A stretch of 64,000 nt of DNA from CAZAZQ01 sp964489705 (GTDB taxonomy: Bacteria; Zixibacteria; MSB-5A5; GN15; FEB-12): positions 157,372 through 221,371 of the forward strand of contig CAZAZQ010000002.1 of NCBI GenBank assembly GCA_964489705.1, written 5' to 3'. Below the pieces are notes generated by a model. It was not told the DNA's origin. It ran no database searches and saw nothing but the letters and a program-made list of their open reading frames with translations. Within the stretch, counting starts at the first letter, position 1. Every line of letters starts with the position of its first letter. Of this stretch, positions 27,815-36,988 are shown piece after piece. The translations under genes were made by a program, and so were the position numbers.

Positions 27815-28826
27815 CCCGTGCCTTTCTCAACAAGGGAATCACCTCTTGCCGTGCTTCCTCGAGCGGCAAAGGGATAGTGCATCCCGAGGCATTCAAATGC
27901 CCCCCACCGTTGAAGCGTGCCGCCACTTCGGCAACATTAATCTCGTCGCGGGAACGGAATGAGACCTTGGTCTGCCGAGGAGCGCTCTCCTTGAACAGCG
28001 CTCCGACCAGCACACCCCGAGCAAAGAGCGTAAAGTCCACCAACCCTTCCGTCTCCGACGGCTTCGCTCCGCTTTCGTCGAACATGCTCTGGGTCAGGGT
28101 CAGCAAACAAATGGTACCGTCGTCGATGAATTCGATGGAGTTCAAGACCTTTCCGATAAGTTTCATGCTCGAAGGACGGAGGTTATAATACACCTGGTCG
28201 CAAATCTTCTGCGGGTCGGCACCGGCTGCGATGAGCATCCCGGCTATTTCCATCGTACGCGGTGAGGTCGAGCTGTACCGGAAACGCCCTGTGTCGGTCA
28301 AGATTGCCGTATAAAGCTGCTCGGCAACTTCCCGGGAAATCGGAAAGCCCACCTGCCGGAAGTATTCAAACGCCATCTCCCCTACCGACGAGGCTCCGAC
28401 GTTCAGCCAGTTGATTTCGCCGAATTGCTCGTTGTCCTGGTGGTGGTCGATGTTGACGATTTTCACCTCCGGCGTAATAAATCGCTGCGTCTTGCCGATT
28501 CGCTTCAAATTCGGGCATTCGAGAATAAGCGCCGTATCGACGGCAAAAGAGTCGTCATACTCATCGGCATGAGTAATGGAATCGACGTCGGGAAGGAAGG
28601 CGTACTTTTCCGGGATGCCGTTGTCGCTTATCAAAAAAACCTCTTTTCCGAGGGAGCGGAGGTAGGCGGCAAAAGCGAGTTGGGCGCCGATGGAATCCCC
28701 GTCCGGGTCAATGTGCGAGGCAATCAAAATGCGACGGCTCTGTTCGAAGAGGTCGCGAATTTCTCGATAAGGGATATCGCCGGAGGTTTGGTTCGTATTA
28801 TTTTTTTGAATTACTTTTGATCTCAT
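27798..28826 (-). CDS. nrnA: DHH-family phosphoesterase (bifunctional oligoribonuclease / pAp phosphatase, NrnA-like)
   Basis: 342 residues. The DHH domain has SHIDPDGDSIGAQLAF and NIDHHQDNEQFG; the DHHA1 domain ends with GGGHLNASGC. NrnA degrades nano-RNA and dephosphorylates 3'-phosphoadenosine 5'-phosphate. Position between rbfA and truB is the standard one. The start overlaps rbfA by 29 nt and has only a weak ribosome site, so translation probably depends on rbfA. Confidence 0.93.
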   Translation of the reverse strand: MRSKVIQKNNTNQTSGDIPYREIRDLFEQSRRILIASHIDPDGDSIGAQLAFAAYLRSLGKEVFLISDNGIPEKYAFLPDVDSITHADEYDDSFAVDTALILECPNLKRIGKTQRFITPEVKIVNIDHHQDNEQFGEINWLNVGASSVGEMAFEYFRQVGFPISREVAEQLYTAILTDTGRFRYSSTSPRTMEIAGMLIAAGADPQKICDQVYYNLRPSSMKLIGKVLNSIEFIDDGTICLLTLTQSMFDESGAKPSETEGLVDFTLFARGVLVGALFKESAPRQTKVSFRSRDEINVAEVAARFNGGGHLNASGCTIPLPLEEARQEVIPLLRKARDGKSF

Positions 28827-29157
28827 TCAACAACTGCTCAATTCGAATTCCTTCTTCTATGGAAGAATCATACTTGAAACGCAATTCCGGAATACGCCGA
28901 ATATGCAGATTCCGTCCGACAATGTGCTGGATGCGTTTCCTTTCTTTCGCCAAGTACGCCGCTATCGCCAGCCGGTCGTCTTCCTTCTGTCCCAATACCG
29001 AGTAATAGACAGTGGCATAGCGGAGATCGTCGCTGACCCGGACATGGGTGAAGGTCACCAGAATCTGAGTCATATCCGACAATTCCGTCTGCATGAGGGT
29101 CGAAATATCACGCAGCATCTGCTCGCCGACCCGCGTGGAGCGTTTGTACTGTCGCAT
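28798..29157 (-). CDS. rbfA: Ribosome-binding factor A
   Basis: 119 residues, the usual size of this single-KH-domain protein. Motifs are RVGEQMLRDISTLMQ, VTFTHVRVSDDLRYATVY and IRRIPELRFKYD, the family signature. It binds 30S precursors for 16S rRNA maturation. It starts 2 nt after the ylxP stop and is followed by overlapping nrnA. Confidence 0.96.
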   Translation of the reverse strand: MRQYKRSTRVGEQMLRDISTLMQTELSDMTQILVTFTHVRVSDDLRYATVYYSVLGQKEDDRLAIAAYLAKERKRIQHIVGRNLHIRRIPELRFKYDSSIEEGIRIEQLLNEIKSNSKK

Positions 29158-29159
29158 GG

Positions 29160-29441
29160 CTAAAAGGTTTCCGTTCTATACTCCGCCAAATTCAGGTTCG
29201 GCTCGGCTTCTATTTTGTTCACCACCTGGGCAATTACCTGATGGGCATAGCTGTTGTTGTTGGCGACCACCGCCGCTCCCAAGAGGGCGGAGCGAAGGAT
29301 GTCATTGTCGCCGACCTCGGCTATGGAGATGTTGAAGTTGTTTCTCAAGCGTGCTATCAGCGACTTGAGAATTCTTCGCTTTCCCTTCAGGGAATCAACC
29401 CCCGGCAATTCCAATTGACATAGTAACGTCACTGTAACCAA
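29160..29441 (-). CDS. YlxP-like DUF503 protein
   Basis: 93 residues. The DUF503 signature is seen in SLKGKRRILKSLIARLRNNF, AEVGDNDILRSALLG and VVNKIEAEPN. The family is small and nearly always lies between infB and rbfA, as here. Proposed to help ribosome assembly. Its exact function is not established. Confidence 0.93.
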   Translation of the reverse strand: MVTVTLLCQLELPGVDSLKGKRRILKSLIARLRNNFNISIAEVGDNDILRSALLGAAVVANNNSYAHQVIAQVVNKIEAEPNLNLAEYRTETF

Positions 29442-29457
29442 AAATCGAGCCTCACGC

Positions 29458-31665
29458 CTATAGGGTCCGTGCTTCTTCTACCAACTCAAAAGCTTCAATA
29501 ATATCGCCGACTTTGATATCATTGAAGTTCTCAATTCCCAATCCACATTCGAACCCCTCCTTCACTTCCCGGACGTCGTCCTTGAAGCGCTTCAAAGAGG
29601 CAAGGTTACCGCTATAGATGACCCGGCCGTCCCGCACCAAGCGGACTTTGTTCTGGCGATGGATTCGTCCTTCTCGGACGTAGCAGCCCGCCACCGTCCC
29701 GACCTTGGGAATTCGGAAAATGTCGCGGACTTCCGCCACTCCGGAAAATTTCTCCTTCACTTCCGGTGACAACAAGCCCGCCAATGCCTGCTTGACATCC
29801 CGTTCCGCTTCGTAAATCACGTCATACATACGGATGTCCACTTTTTCCCGTTTGGCGACTTCCCGGGCGCGAGCGTCCACTGAGACCTGGAAACCGATAA
29901 TAATAGCGTTGGACGCCGAAGCGAGGAGAATATCGGACTCGGTAATCGTTCCCACTCCTTTGTGGATAATGCTGGTTTTGACTTCCTCTGTGGCGATTTT
30001 CCCCAAGGTGTCCGCCAGCACTTCCACCGAACCGTCCACATCGCCTTTAATAATGAGCTTCAGCTCTTTGATTTGTCCTTCTTTAATGCGGTCAAAGACC
30101 TTGTCGAGCGAAATCGCCCCGCGCATCTTGCGGATTTCCTGCTCCCGCTTAATCTGGGTACGTTTGAAAACGATGTCCCGGGCTTCTTGGTCGTTCTTGA
30201 CGACCATGAAGCTGTCCCCTGCTTGCGGGACGCCGTTCAAACCCGAGATCTGCGCCGGGGTCGCCGGGCCCACCGATTGAATTTGCTGCTCCCGGTCATT
30301 AACAATCGATCGAGCTCTGCCGTAATACATCCCGGCGACAATGGAATCTCCGATACGGCAGGTGCCCTTTTGAATCAAGACCGTCGCCACGGGACCACGC
30401 CCGCGTTCCAGGCGGGCATCGACCACCACTCCTTGTCCCCGAATAGTCGGGTCGGCTTTCAAATCCATAATTTCGGCTTGCAGGAGAATCATTTCCAAAA
30501 GCTTGTCCACTCCTTCCCCGGTTTTTGCCGACACTTCGACCATGATATTTTTTCCGCCCCATTCTTCGGCGACGAGGTTGTAATTGGACAATTGCGTCCG
30601 GGTCGCATCCGGGTTGGCGTTCGGCTTATCGATTTTATTGATAGCCACAATAATCGGAACGTTCGCTGCGCGGGCGTGGTCGATAGCTTCGACCGTCTGA
30701 GGGCGGACGCCGTCATCTGCCGCCACTACCAAAACGACGATATCGGTCACCTGAGCGCCGCGGGCTCTCATAGCGGTAAAGGCTTCGTGTCCCGGGGTGT
30801 CGAGGAAAGTAATCCGCCCGCCGTCGTGAATGACTTCATACGCCCCGATGTGCTGGGTTATGGCACCCGCTTCTCCGGCGACGACGTTCGTTTTCCGAAT
30901 GTAGTCCAGGAGCGAAGTTTTCCCGTGGTCAACGTGTCCCATGATGGTCACAACCGGGGCGCGCGGGACAAGATTTTCCTCGTGTTCTTCTTCTTTCGCC
31001 TTCTCTCCGACATCCGCAATCGGCTTGACATCGAAGCCGAACTCGGCGGCGACCATCTCAATGGTATCCATGTCGAGACGCTGGTTGATGGTCACCATCA
31101 TGCCCATTTCCAAAAGCTTCGCCACCACTTCAACCGGTTTGCGGTCCATCAAGGCGGCTAACTCGGAAACGGAGGCATACTCGTTTATTTCAATAAGATG
31201 GTCATGAGTCGTTTCCGTCTTCAAACCGCCGCCGGAAAGCCGTTTGTGCTTCCTTTTGCCTTTCGAGCGGTCAAGGTGCGCCATCACCGAGCGGACGCTC
31301 TTGGCAACCTCGGTTTTGTCCACCACTTGCCGGTTTTTCTTTTTGCGCTTGTCTTTTTTCTTCTGCTTTTTTTCAAACCGGCGCATAATGCTGGCGACGG
31401 TGGAGTGAGAATCATCGACGGTATACCTGCCGATACTGGTAGATTTCCGTTCCAACGCTTCCTTGACCTGTTCCCGCTGCGCCATTTCCTTTTTGGCTTC
31501 GTCCTTTTCCTGCGCAAACTTCCGGTTGACCGCCGCAATCATCTCCGGTGTGGCGATGGACATATGGGACTTGGGTTGGAAGTTGAGATCCCGAAGTATC
31601 GTCAGCATGGCCGTTGAGGAGATCTTAAACTCCTTTGCCAGTTCGTATATTCTCTTTTTCGCCAT
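29458..31665 (-). CDS. infB: Translation initiation factor IF-2
   Basis: About 735 residues. The N-terminal IF2_N domain starts MAKKRIYELAKEFKISST. A strongly basic linker follows (KKKDKRKKKNRQ), then a second IF2_N-like segment, the GTPase domain with GHVDHGKTS (G1), DTPGHEAF (G3) and NKIDK (G4), and the beta-barrel and C domains that bind fMet-tRNA. An in-frame ATG 33 nt further upstream exists, but 31665 gives the canonical MAKKR start. It is 60 nt downstream of nusA in the rimP operon. Confidence 0.97.
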   Translation of the reverse strand: MAKKRIYELAKEFKISSTAMLTILRDLNFQPKSHMSIATPEMIAAVNRKFAQEKDEAKKEMAQREQVKEALERKSTSIGRYTVDDSHSTVASIMRRFEKKQKKKDKRKKKNRQVVDKTEVAKSVRSVMAHLDRSKGKRKHKRLSGGGLKTETTHDHLIEINEYASVSELAALMDRKPVEVVAKLLEMGMMVTINQRLDMDTIEMVAAEFGFDVKPIADVGEKAKEEEHEENLVPRAPVVTIMGHVDHGKTSLLDYIRKTNVVAGEAGAITQHIGAYEVIHDGGRITFLDTPGHEAFTAMRARGAQVTDIVVLVVAADDGVRPQTVEAIDHARAANVPIIVAINKIDKPNANPDATRTQLSNYNLVAEEWGGKNIMVEVSAKTGEGVDKLLEMILLQAEIMDLKADPTIRGQGVVVDARLERGRGPVATVLIQKGTCRIGDSIVAGMYYGRARSIVNDREQQIQSVGPATPAQISGLNGVPQAGDSFMVVKNDQEARDIVFKRTQIKREQEIRKMRGAISLDKVFDRIKEGQIKELKLIIKGDVDGSVEVLADTLGKIATEEVKTSIIHKGVGTITESDILLASASNAIIIGFQVSVDARAREVAKREKVDIRMYDVIYEAERDVKQALAGLLSPEVKEKFSGVAEVRDIFRIPKVGTVAGCYVREGRIHRQNKVRLVRDGRVIYSGNLASLKRFKDDVREVKEGFECGLGIENFNDIKVGDIIEAFELVEEARTL

Positions 31666-31725
31666 TAATTTCTCACTTCCTTGGAACGTCAGCTCCATCT
31701 CTATAATAACCTGCAGGCTATTATT

Positions 31726-33174
31726 TTACTTCTTTTTCTTCTCACTCAAATCCTCATCTTCGATTCCTTCGAAGTCGGGAGCGGTGGCTTCGGGAATATC
31801 ATCAGCTTCGGTGACGAAGTCTTCATCGTCTTCAAAAATATCTTCCACCGACAGCTCTTCTTCCGGAGCCTTTTCTTCTTTTTCTTCTTTGGCTTTCTCT
31901 TGTTCTCGCTGACGGTATTCCTCTTCCAATTGTTGCACCATCAGTTGGGCTTTTTCAATCAAGTTCTCAGCCGTCTTTTTGCCGATGCCTTCAATCTTGG
32001 TCAGCACTTCCACCGGCGTAGCAGCCAGCTTCTGCACCGAGCTGATATTGACTTCCGCCAGCCGTTCTTGGATTTTCGCACCGATGCCTTCCAGTCGACC
32101 GACCGGCACCAACATTTCGGCTTCCCGTTTCTTGGCTTCGGTGTACTCCGTTTCCGACATGATGTTGACTTTCCAGCCGGTCAGCTTGGAAGCCAAGCGG
32201 GCGTTTTGTCCGTTTCGACCAATCGCCAGCGAGAGCTTTTCGTCTTCCACCGCAACCGTCATTCCTTTTTCCAGCTCGTCAACTTCGATGTAAACGACCT
32301 TTGCCGGCGCCAAAGCACGGGTGACGAAAATTTCCGGATTGGACGTGTACGGAACGATGTCGATGCGCTCGTTGTTCAACTCGCGGACAATCGACTGCAC
32401 CCGCACTCCCTTTATGCCGACACACGCCCCCACCGGGTCAATGCGGTCATCGGAAGAATACACGGCGATTTTCGTGCGCTCACCCGGCTCGCGGGCGATG
32501 GCTTTAATTTCGATGACCTTCTCGTAAATTTCCGGCACTTCCAGTTCAAACAAGCAGCGCAAGAATTCGTTGTTCGCGCGGGACAGAATAATCTGCGGAC
32601 CCCGCATCGACTTCTGCACGTCGAGAATATACGCGCGGATGCGATCCCCTTGACGGAAGCGCTCGCGCGGAATTTGCTCCTTGACCGGCAGGATACCTTC
32701 AGCACGGCCCAGATTCACAATGACATTTCCTTTGTCAATCTGTTGCACTACGCCCGTGACCAACGTCCCGACCTTGTCGATGTATTCGTCATAAATGCGA
32801 TCCCGTTCGGCATCTCTGATTTTTTGAATCAGAATCTGCTTGGCGGACGCAATCGCATTTCGACCGAACTCTACCTCGTAGTCGATATAGATCTCGATGT
32901 CGTCGCCCACTTCCGCTTCGGCGTCAATCTCCTTCGCTTCTTCCAGTGAAATCTCCAAGTCCGGGTTTTTCACTTCGGAGACGACTTTCTTTTCCGCAAT
33001 CATGAGCAACTCGTTCGACTTGCGGTCGAACTTGAACGAGATGTTGTCCGTTTCTTTGTACTTTTTCTTTGCCGCGGCAAGGAGACTCTGCTGAAGGGTC
33101 TCCAAAACCGTGTCAAAGTCAATGTTCTTTTCTCTGGCAATCAGCGTGATTGCCTCAACCATATCAAACGCCAT
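31726..33174 (-). CDS. nusA: Transcription termination/antitermination factor NusA
   Basis: 482 residues: N-terminal RNA-polymerase-binding domain, S1 (GVVQQIDKGNVIVNLG), KH1/KH2 (GACVGIKGVRVQSIVREL, IGRNGQNARLASKLTGW), then one helix-hairpin-helix region (EGIGKKTAENLIEKA). The last ~70 residues are very acidic (repeated EE, ED), which is not part of the core and may modulate RNA binding in place of the second acidic repeat of E. coli NusA. Start follows rimP by 14 nt. Confidence 0.97.
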   Translation of the reverse strand: MAFDMVEAITLIAREKNIDFDTVLETLQQSLLAAAKKKYKETDNISFKFDRKSNELLMIAEKKVVSEVKNPDLEISLEEAKEIDAEAEVGDDIEIYIDYEVEFGRNAIASAKQILIQKIRDAERDRIYDEYIDKVGTLVTGVVQQIDKGNVIVNLGRAEGILPVKEQIPRERFRQGDRIRAYILDVQKSMRGPQIILSRANNEFLRCLFELEVPEIYEKVIEIKAIAREPGERTKIAVYSSDDRIDPVGACVGIKGVRVQSIVRELNNERIDIVPYTSNPEIFVTRALAPAKVVYIEVDELEKGMTVAVEDEKLSLAIGRNGQNARLASKLTGWKVNIMSETEYTEAKKREAEMLVPVGRLEGIGAKIQERLAEVNISSVQKLAATPVEVLTKIEGIGKKTAENLIEKAQLMVQQLEEEYRQREQEKAKEEKEEKAPEEELSVEDIFEDDEDFVTEADDIPEATAPDFEGIEDEDLSEKKKK

Positions 33175-33188
33175 CTAAACCATCCCTG

Positions 33189-33635
33189 CTAAAAGACTAT
33201 TGTCGCTTTCTGTATTTCCGACAGCGGCACTCGGAAGTACCCGTTGTCGTCTTTGAAGGTTACTTCCTCGTCCGTTGCCGATACTATTTCGGCTGCGTCC
33301 TGTTTCCTTTCCGGGTCAACAAATTTGATTTTGACTGTTTCACCGATCCGATACTTGAAGTCCCGTGCGGTCGTCAGTGGTCGATCAAGCCCGGGGGACG
33401 ATACCTCAAGAGTATACCCGCTTTCGAACCAATCGGTTCCCTCGAGCAGATCCTCGACAATCCGCGAAAGCCGGGCACACTCACCGATAGTCGTTCCCCG
33501 CTCCGAAAAGACAAACAATCGTACCGTCCAATTGTTCCGATACTTGGCGATAACGACTTCGACCAGCTCACCCCCTTCACGGCGGAGCGGTTCTTCAACC
33601 AAATCGACAACTTGTTGTTTCAATTCCTCATACAT
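33189..33635 (-). CDS. rimP: Ribosome maturation factor RimP
   Basis: About 148 residues. Family motifs are LVEEPLRREGGELVEV and SRIVEDLL, plus YTLEVSSPGLDRPL, the strongest RimP signature. An upstream ATG (33656) is in frame, but 33635 has GGTGA about 5 nt before it and gives the standard N-terminus. It acts in early 30S assembly. First gene of the long translation operon, preceded by a promoter and a leader hairpin. Confidence 0.95.
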   Translation of the reverse strand: MYEELKQQVVDLVEEPLRREGGELVEVVIAKYRNNWTVRLFVFSERGTTIGECARLSRIVEDLLEGTDWFESGYTLEVSSPGLDRPLTTARDFKYRIGETVKIKFVDPERKQDAAEIVSATDEEVTFKDDNGYFRVPLSEIQKATIVF

Positions 33636-33659
33636 ACATTCACCATATATATACAAAGA

Positions 33660-33675
33660 GTGGGCTATTGCCCAC
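33660..33675 (-). promoter_or_regulatory. Leader hairpin ahead of rimP
   Basis: Perfect 6-bp stem GTGGGC/GCCCAC with an AATA loop, between the operon promoter and the rimP ribosome site. Only a weak T-rich stretch follows (TCTTTGTAT), so it could be a leaky terminator for proS read-through, an attenuator, or an mRNA stabiliser. Confidence 0.5.
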
Positions 33676-33686
33676 CCGAACCAAAC

Positions 33687-33715
33687 AATATAGCGTGATT
33701 TTTTTATAAAATCAA
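33687..33715 (-). promoter_or_regulatory. Promoter of the rimP-nusA-infB operon
   Basis: On the minus strand TTGATT and TATATT are 17 nt apart, with A/T-rich sequence around the -35 box. Transcription would start just before the leader hairpin. Confidence 0.7.
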
Positions 33716-33727
33716 TAGAATAATTAT

Positions 33728-35446
33728 TTAATTCAACTGCTCGGCGAGCGCCTGCACGGCTTCGACGATATTCTCCACGGCAACCAGCTCAGCCGTGTCC
33801 CGACTGCGGGCTTTTAGCTCTACCTTCCCTTCTTTCAACGACTTATCCCCGATAATGATTCGGATGGGAAGACCGATTAGATCGGCATCGTTGAATTTTA
33901 CCCCGGCTCGCTCCGTCCGGTCGTCGTAGAGCACGTCTATTCCCGCCTGCGTCAAGGCATCGTAGATTTTTTCGGCGGTGGCGGCGTGGGTTTCCTTTTC
34001 CACGTTGAGCGGAATAAGCTCGACCAGGTAGGGAGCGATGTTCTTGGGCCAAATAATCCCCTTCTCATCGTGGTAGCGTTCCAGCGCCGCTTGGGGAGTA
34101 CGGGTGATGCCGATGCCGTAGGAGCCCATTAAAATGGGACGCTCTTTCCCGTCAGCGTCGAGGAACTTCGCCCCGATGGTTTCCGAGTACTTTGTTCCCA
34201 GCATGAACGTGTTGCCCACTTCGATTCCCTTGCGGGTAATAAGCTTCGCTCCGCAGGATGCGCAAATGTCTCCCTCGCGCGCCAAGGTGAGATCCACTAC
34301 TTGGGTCGCTTGGAAATCACGTCCGAGATTGACGTTCACCAGGTGTTTTTCATTGGCGTTGGCGCCGACGATGAAGTTCTTCAACTGGGTCACCAGCGGG
34401 TCGACGAGAATGGGAATATCTTTCAAGCCGACCGGACCGGCAAACCCGACCGGCGCCGACGTATATTTTTCAACTTGCTCTGCCGTCGCCATTTCGAGTT
34501 CGGCGGCTCCGACAGCGTTTTTCAACTTGTTTTCGTTCAGGTCGCGATCGCCTCGGATAAGAGCGGCGACCGGCTTGCCGTCCGCCATGTACAGGAGTGT
34601 CTTCACCAGCCGATACGCTTCCACGTTCAAAAAGGCGGTCACTTCCTCGATCGTGGCGGCTCCCGGCGTGTCGACTTCTTCCATCGGCTTCATCTCGCTG
34701 TCGACTTCAATGCTGAGCGGATCTTTGAAGGTCGCTTTCTCGACGTTAGCAGCATAGCCGCACGATTCACAAGAGACAATGACTTCTTCTCCCCCTTCGG
34801 TGTCGACGAGCAGCATAAATTCATGTGCCGCCTTTCCCCCCATGGCGCTGGCGTCGGACTCCACCTTGACGGTATCCAGCCCGGCACGTTTGAAAATGCG
34901 GTAATATGCGTCGACCATTTTCTGGTACGATTGCTCGAATGACTCTTCCGTGGCATCAAACGAATAGGCGTCTTTCATTATAAACTCGCGTCCCCGCATC
35001 AAGCCGAAACGGGGGCGGATTTCATCACGGAATTTCACCTGAATTTGGTACAGGTTCAACGGCAATTGCTTGTAGCTGCGGATTTCTCCGGCGACCAAAT
35101 AAGTGACTGTCTCTTCGTGTGTCCCGCACAAAATCATTTCGTGCTGGTGCCGGTCTTTGAGTCTCATTTGTTCTTTGCCGACCGTATCGTAGCGCCCGGA
35201 TTTTTTCCAGAGTTCCGCGGGGCAAAGGACGGACATGGTAATCTCAAGAGCGCCGGCGCGGTTCATTTCTTCCCTGACGATGTTGGAGAACTTGTCGATA
35301 ACCCGCTGCATGAGCGGCAAGTAAAGATAAATGCCCGAAGCCAGCTTGCGAATGTACCCGCCCCGCAAGAGGAGTTGGTGGGAGATAAGTTCCGCTTCCG
35401 CTTGGTTTTCTCTCAACGTCGGTATGTAGGTTTGCGTCCAGCGCAT
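33728..35446 (-). CDS. proS: Prolyl-tRNA synthetase
   Basis: 572 residues, bacterial type with the editing (INS) domain inserted between motifs 2 and 3. Class II features are LMQRVIDKFSNIVREEM, GTHEETVTYL (motif 2 region) and GSYGIGITRTPQAALE (motif 3). The INS domain spans about 225-385. It charges tRNA-Pro. Ribosome site AAAGGAT lies 8 nt before the ATG. The gene lies just upstream of the rimP operon on the same strand. Confidence 0.98.
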   Translation of the reverse strand: MRWTQTYIPTLRENQAEAELISHQLLLRGGYIRKLASGIYLYLPLMQRVIDKFSNIVREEMNRAGALEITMSVLCPAELWKKSGRYDTVGKEQMRLKDRHQHEMILCGTHEETVTYLVAGEIRSYKQLPLNLYQIQVKFRDEIRPRFGLMRGREFIMKDAYSFDATEESFEQSYQKMVDAYYRIFKRAGLDTVKVESDASAMGGKAAHEFMLLVDTEGGEEVIVSCESCGYAANVEKATFKDPLSIEVDSEMKPMEEVDTPGAATIEEVTAFLNVEAYRLVKTLLYMADGKPVAALIRGDRDLNENKLKNAVGAAELEMATAEQVEKYTSAPVGFAGPVGLKDIPILVDPLVTQLKNFIVGANANEKHLVNVNLGRDFQATQVVDLTLAREGDICASCGAKLITRKGIEVGNTFMLGTKYSETIGAKFLDADGKERPILMGSYGIGITRTPQAALERYHDEKGIIWPKNIAPYLVELIPLNVEKETHAATAEKIYDALTQAGIDVLYDDRTERAGVKFNDADLIGLPIRIIIGDKSLKEGKVELKARSRDTAELVAVENIVEAVQALAEQLN

Positions 35447-35628
35447 AATGATTATCCTTTACCTTATTTTGATGCTACGCATTCTTACTTTCTTTATCGG
35501 CTGTTTCTTAAGGTTTGTAAGATAGTGAGAGGAAACGGAATATCAATTGAAAAATCGCCTTCCGCTCTCAAAGCACCGCGTTCTCAAAGAAAATGCTTAC
35601 CTCCTTACTATTGATTACGGCAAAAGAC

Positions 35629-35657
35629 TTGACAGACGGTCAAGAAAGAGTTTTAGA
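35629..35657 (+). promoter_or_regulatory. Promoter of the anion permease gene
   Basis: TTGACA and TTTAGA are separated by 17 nt. The -35 box is consensus. This lies in the 254-bp divergent region between proS and the permease; nothing else in that region is recognisable. Confidence 0.6.
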
Positions 35658-35700
35658 CAAAGGAGAAACTGATTGATTTAAGAGAGGTTATCAGACTCCA

Positions 35701-36780
35701 ATGGCGCCGCACAAACCGTCAGCTTTGTTTGACTATTTATTACGGGAGTGGTTGCTATTCGGAGCGGCGTTGGGAGTGATTGTGACTTCCGCCTATCTCC
35801 GCCGGATACCGGAGTACACTTTTCAGGATCTCGAGATTATCTACATCCTCTTTGTTCTTTTCGTTATCATCAAAGGGCTGGAGCACACCGGTTTTTTCTC
35901 TGCTCTGGCTGCCGGATTTGCTTCAGGTAAACACATCCCAATAAAGCTGGTACTGGCGACGATGTTTCTTTCGATGTGGGTTACTAACGACATCGCTTTG
36001 CTTATCGTCGTTCCCTTGACGTTGCAGCTCCGGACGGTCAATAAAGGCAAGATTGTCATTTTCGAGGTGTTAGCCGCCAATGCCGGTTCGGCGTTGACGC
36101 CGTTCGGGAATCCTCAAAACTTGTTCCTCTACTGGTTTTATCACCTCCATCCCCATGAGTTTGTCGTCACCATCGCTCCTTTTTTCCTCGTGTTTCTGGC
36201 GTTGTTGGTGGCCGGAGCGGCATTCATTAAGGTAACAAATCACCGCTCCGACAGCGTCTCTCTCAGACCAAACAAGCGGGCATATTGGTATTTGCTGCTG
36301 CTGGTTCTTTTTGTCCTGACCATCTTCAGGGTTTTGCCGGTGGCGCTCGGAATCGGAATAGTCTTGTACGCACTTATATTTGACCGGAAGAGTTTGCGAG
36401 TCGACTATGCGCTGTTGGCGTCGTTTGTCTGTTTTTTCGGCTTTGCCGACAATATCAAAGTGCTGCTCGCCGCGGAAATTACCAACTCGAAACATATCTT
36501 TCTCCTCTCGGCGATGCTCAGCCAGTTCATGAGCAACGTCCCCGCCACCGTTTTGCTGGCGGATTTTACTGTCAACTGGAAAGCACTGCTGTGGGGTGTC
36601 AGTGTAGGGGGATTCGGAAGTATCGTCGGCTCATTGGCAAATCTTATCGGCTACAAATTGTATGTCAACAGCCCTGGCGATTCTCCCGGGCAAGCGAGGA
36701 AATTCTTTATTACGTTCAGTGTGTACGGGTATGCCGCTTTTCTCGTCGGTATCGGCGTGTATTACCTTTTCGTGGTATAA
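35701..36780 (+). CDS. ArsB/NhaD/SLC13-type ion transporter (citrate-transporter-like domain)
   Basis: 359 residues with about ten hydrophobic segments. Conserved elements of the IT superfamily are WVTNDIALLIVVPLTL, NAGSALTPFGNPQNL (the first re-entrant loop with its Asn-Pro) and SNVPATVLLADFT in the second half (the matching loop). These are Na+- or H+-coupled carriers of dicarboxylates, arsenite or Na+/H+; the ion cannot be told from sequence. The protein is shorter than most (400-450), having lost part of the usual N-terminal region. Downstream is tRNA-Arg. Confidence 0.85.
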   Translation: MAPHKPSALFDYLLREWLLFGAALGVIVTSAYLRRIPEYTFQDLEIIYILFVLFVIIKGLEHTGFFSALAAGFASGKHIPIKLVLATMFLSMWVTNDIALLIVVPLTLQLRTVNKGKIVIFEVLAANAGSALTPFGNPQNLFLYWFYHLHPHEFVVTIAPFFLVFLALLVAGAAFIKVTNHRSDSVSLRPNKRAYWYLLLLVLFVLTIFRVLPVALGIGIVLYALIFDRKSLRVDYALLASFVCFFGFADNIKVLLAAEITNSKHIFLLSAMLSQFMSNVPATVLLADFTVNWKALLWGVSVGGFGSIVGSLANLIGYKLYVNSPGDSPGQARKFFITFSVYGYAAFLVGIGVYYLFVV

Positions 36781-36813
36781 TTTTTCGGGAAAAAGAAGCG
36801 ATGGAGAATTTTA

Positions 36814-36842
36814 TTGCTTTCGGAAAGAATTTGAAGTAAAAT
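36814..36842 (+). promoter_or_regulatory. Promoter of tRNA-Arg
   Basis: TTGCTT and TAAAAT are separated by 17 nt. Transcription would start about 42 nt before the tRNA, and the leader includes an imperfect hairpin (CCTGA-GGTG with CACC-GTCAGG). Confidence 0.5.
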
Positions 36843-36890
36843 TCTTTAGTGCCTGAGGTGAGAAGAAAAAACACCGTCAGGTTTGGGAAT

Positions 36891-36962
36891 GCCCCCGTGG
36901 TGTAATGGATAACGCACCGGCCTCCGGAGCCGGTAATACAGGTTCGATTCCTGTCGGGGGTA
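36891..36962 (+). tRNA. tRNA-Arg (anticodon CCG)
   Basis: Cloverleaf: acceptor GCCCCCG with CGGGGGT, anticodon stem CCGGC/GCCGG around the loop CTCCGGA, T-loop GTTCGATTC, discriminator A. CCA is not encoded. A short T run follows. Confidence 0.95.
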
Positions 36963-36988
36963 TTTTTACTAAAGGAAATTCCAGGCGA

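Noticed and set aside
31681..32949. 422-residue plus-strand frame opposite nusA, and a 399-residue one (29962-31161) opposite infB
   Set aside because: Antisense frames kept open by the codon bias of conserved genes; no ribosome site and no recognisable domain.
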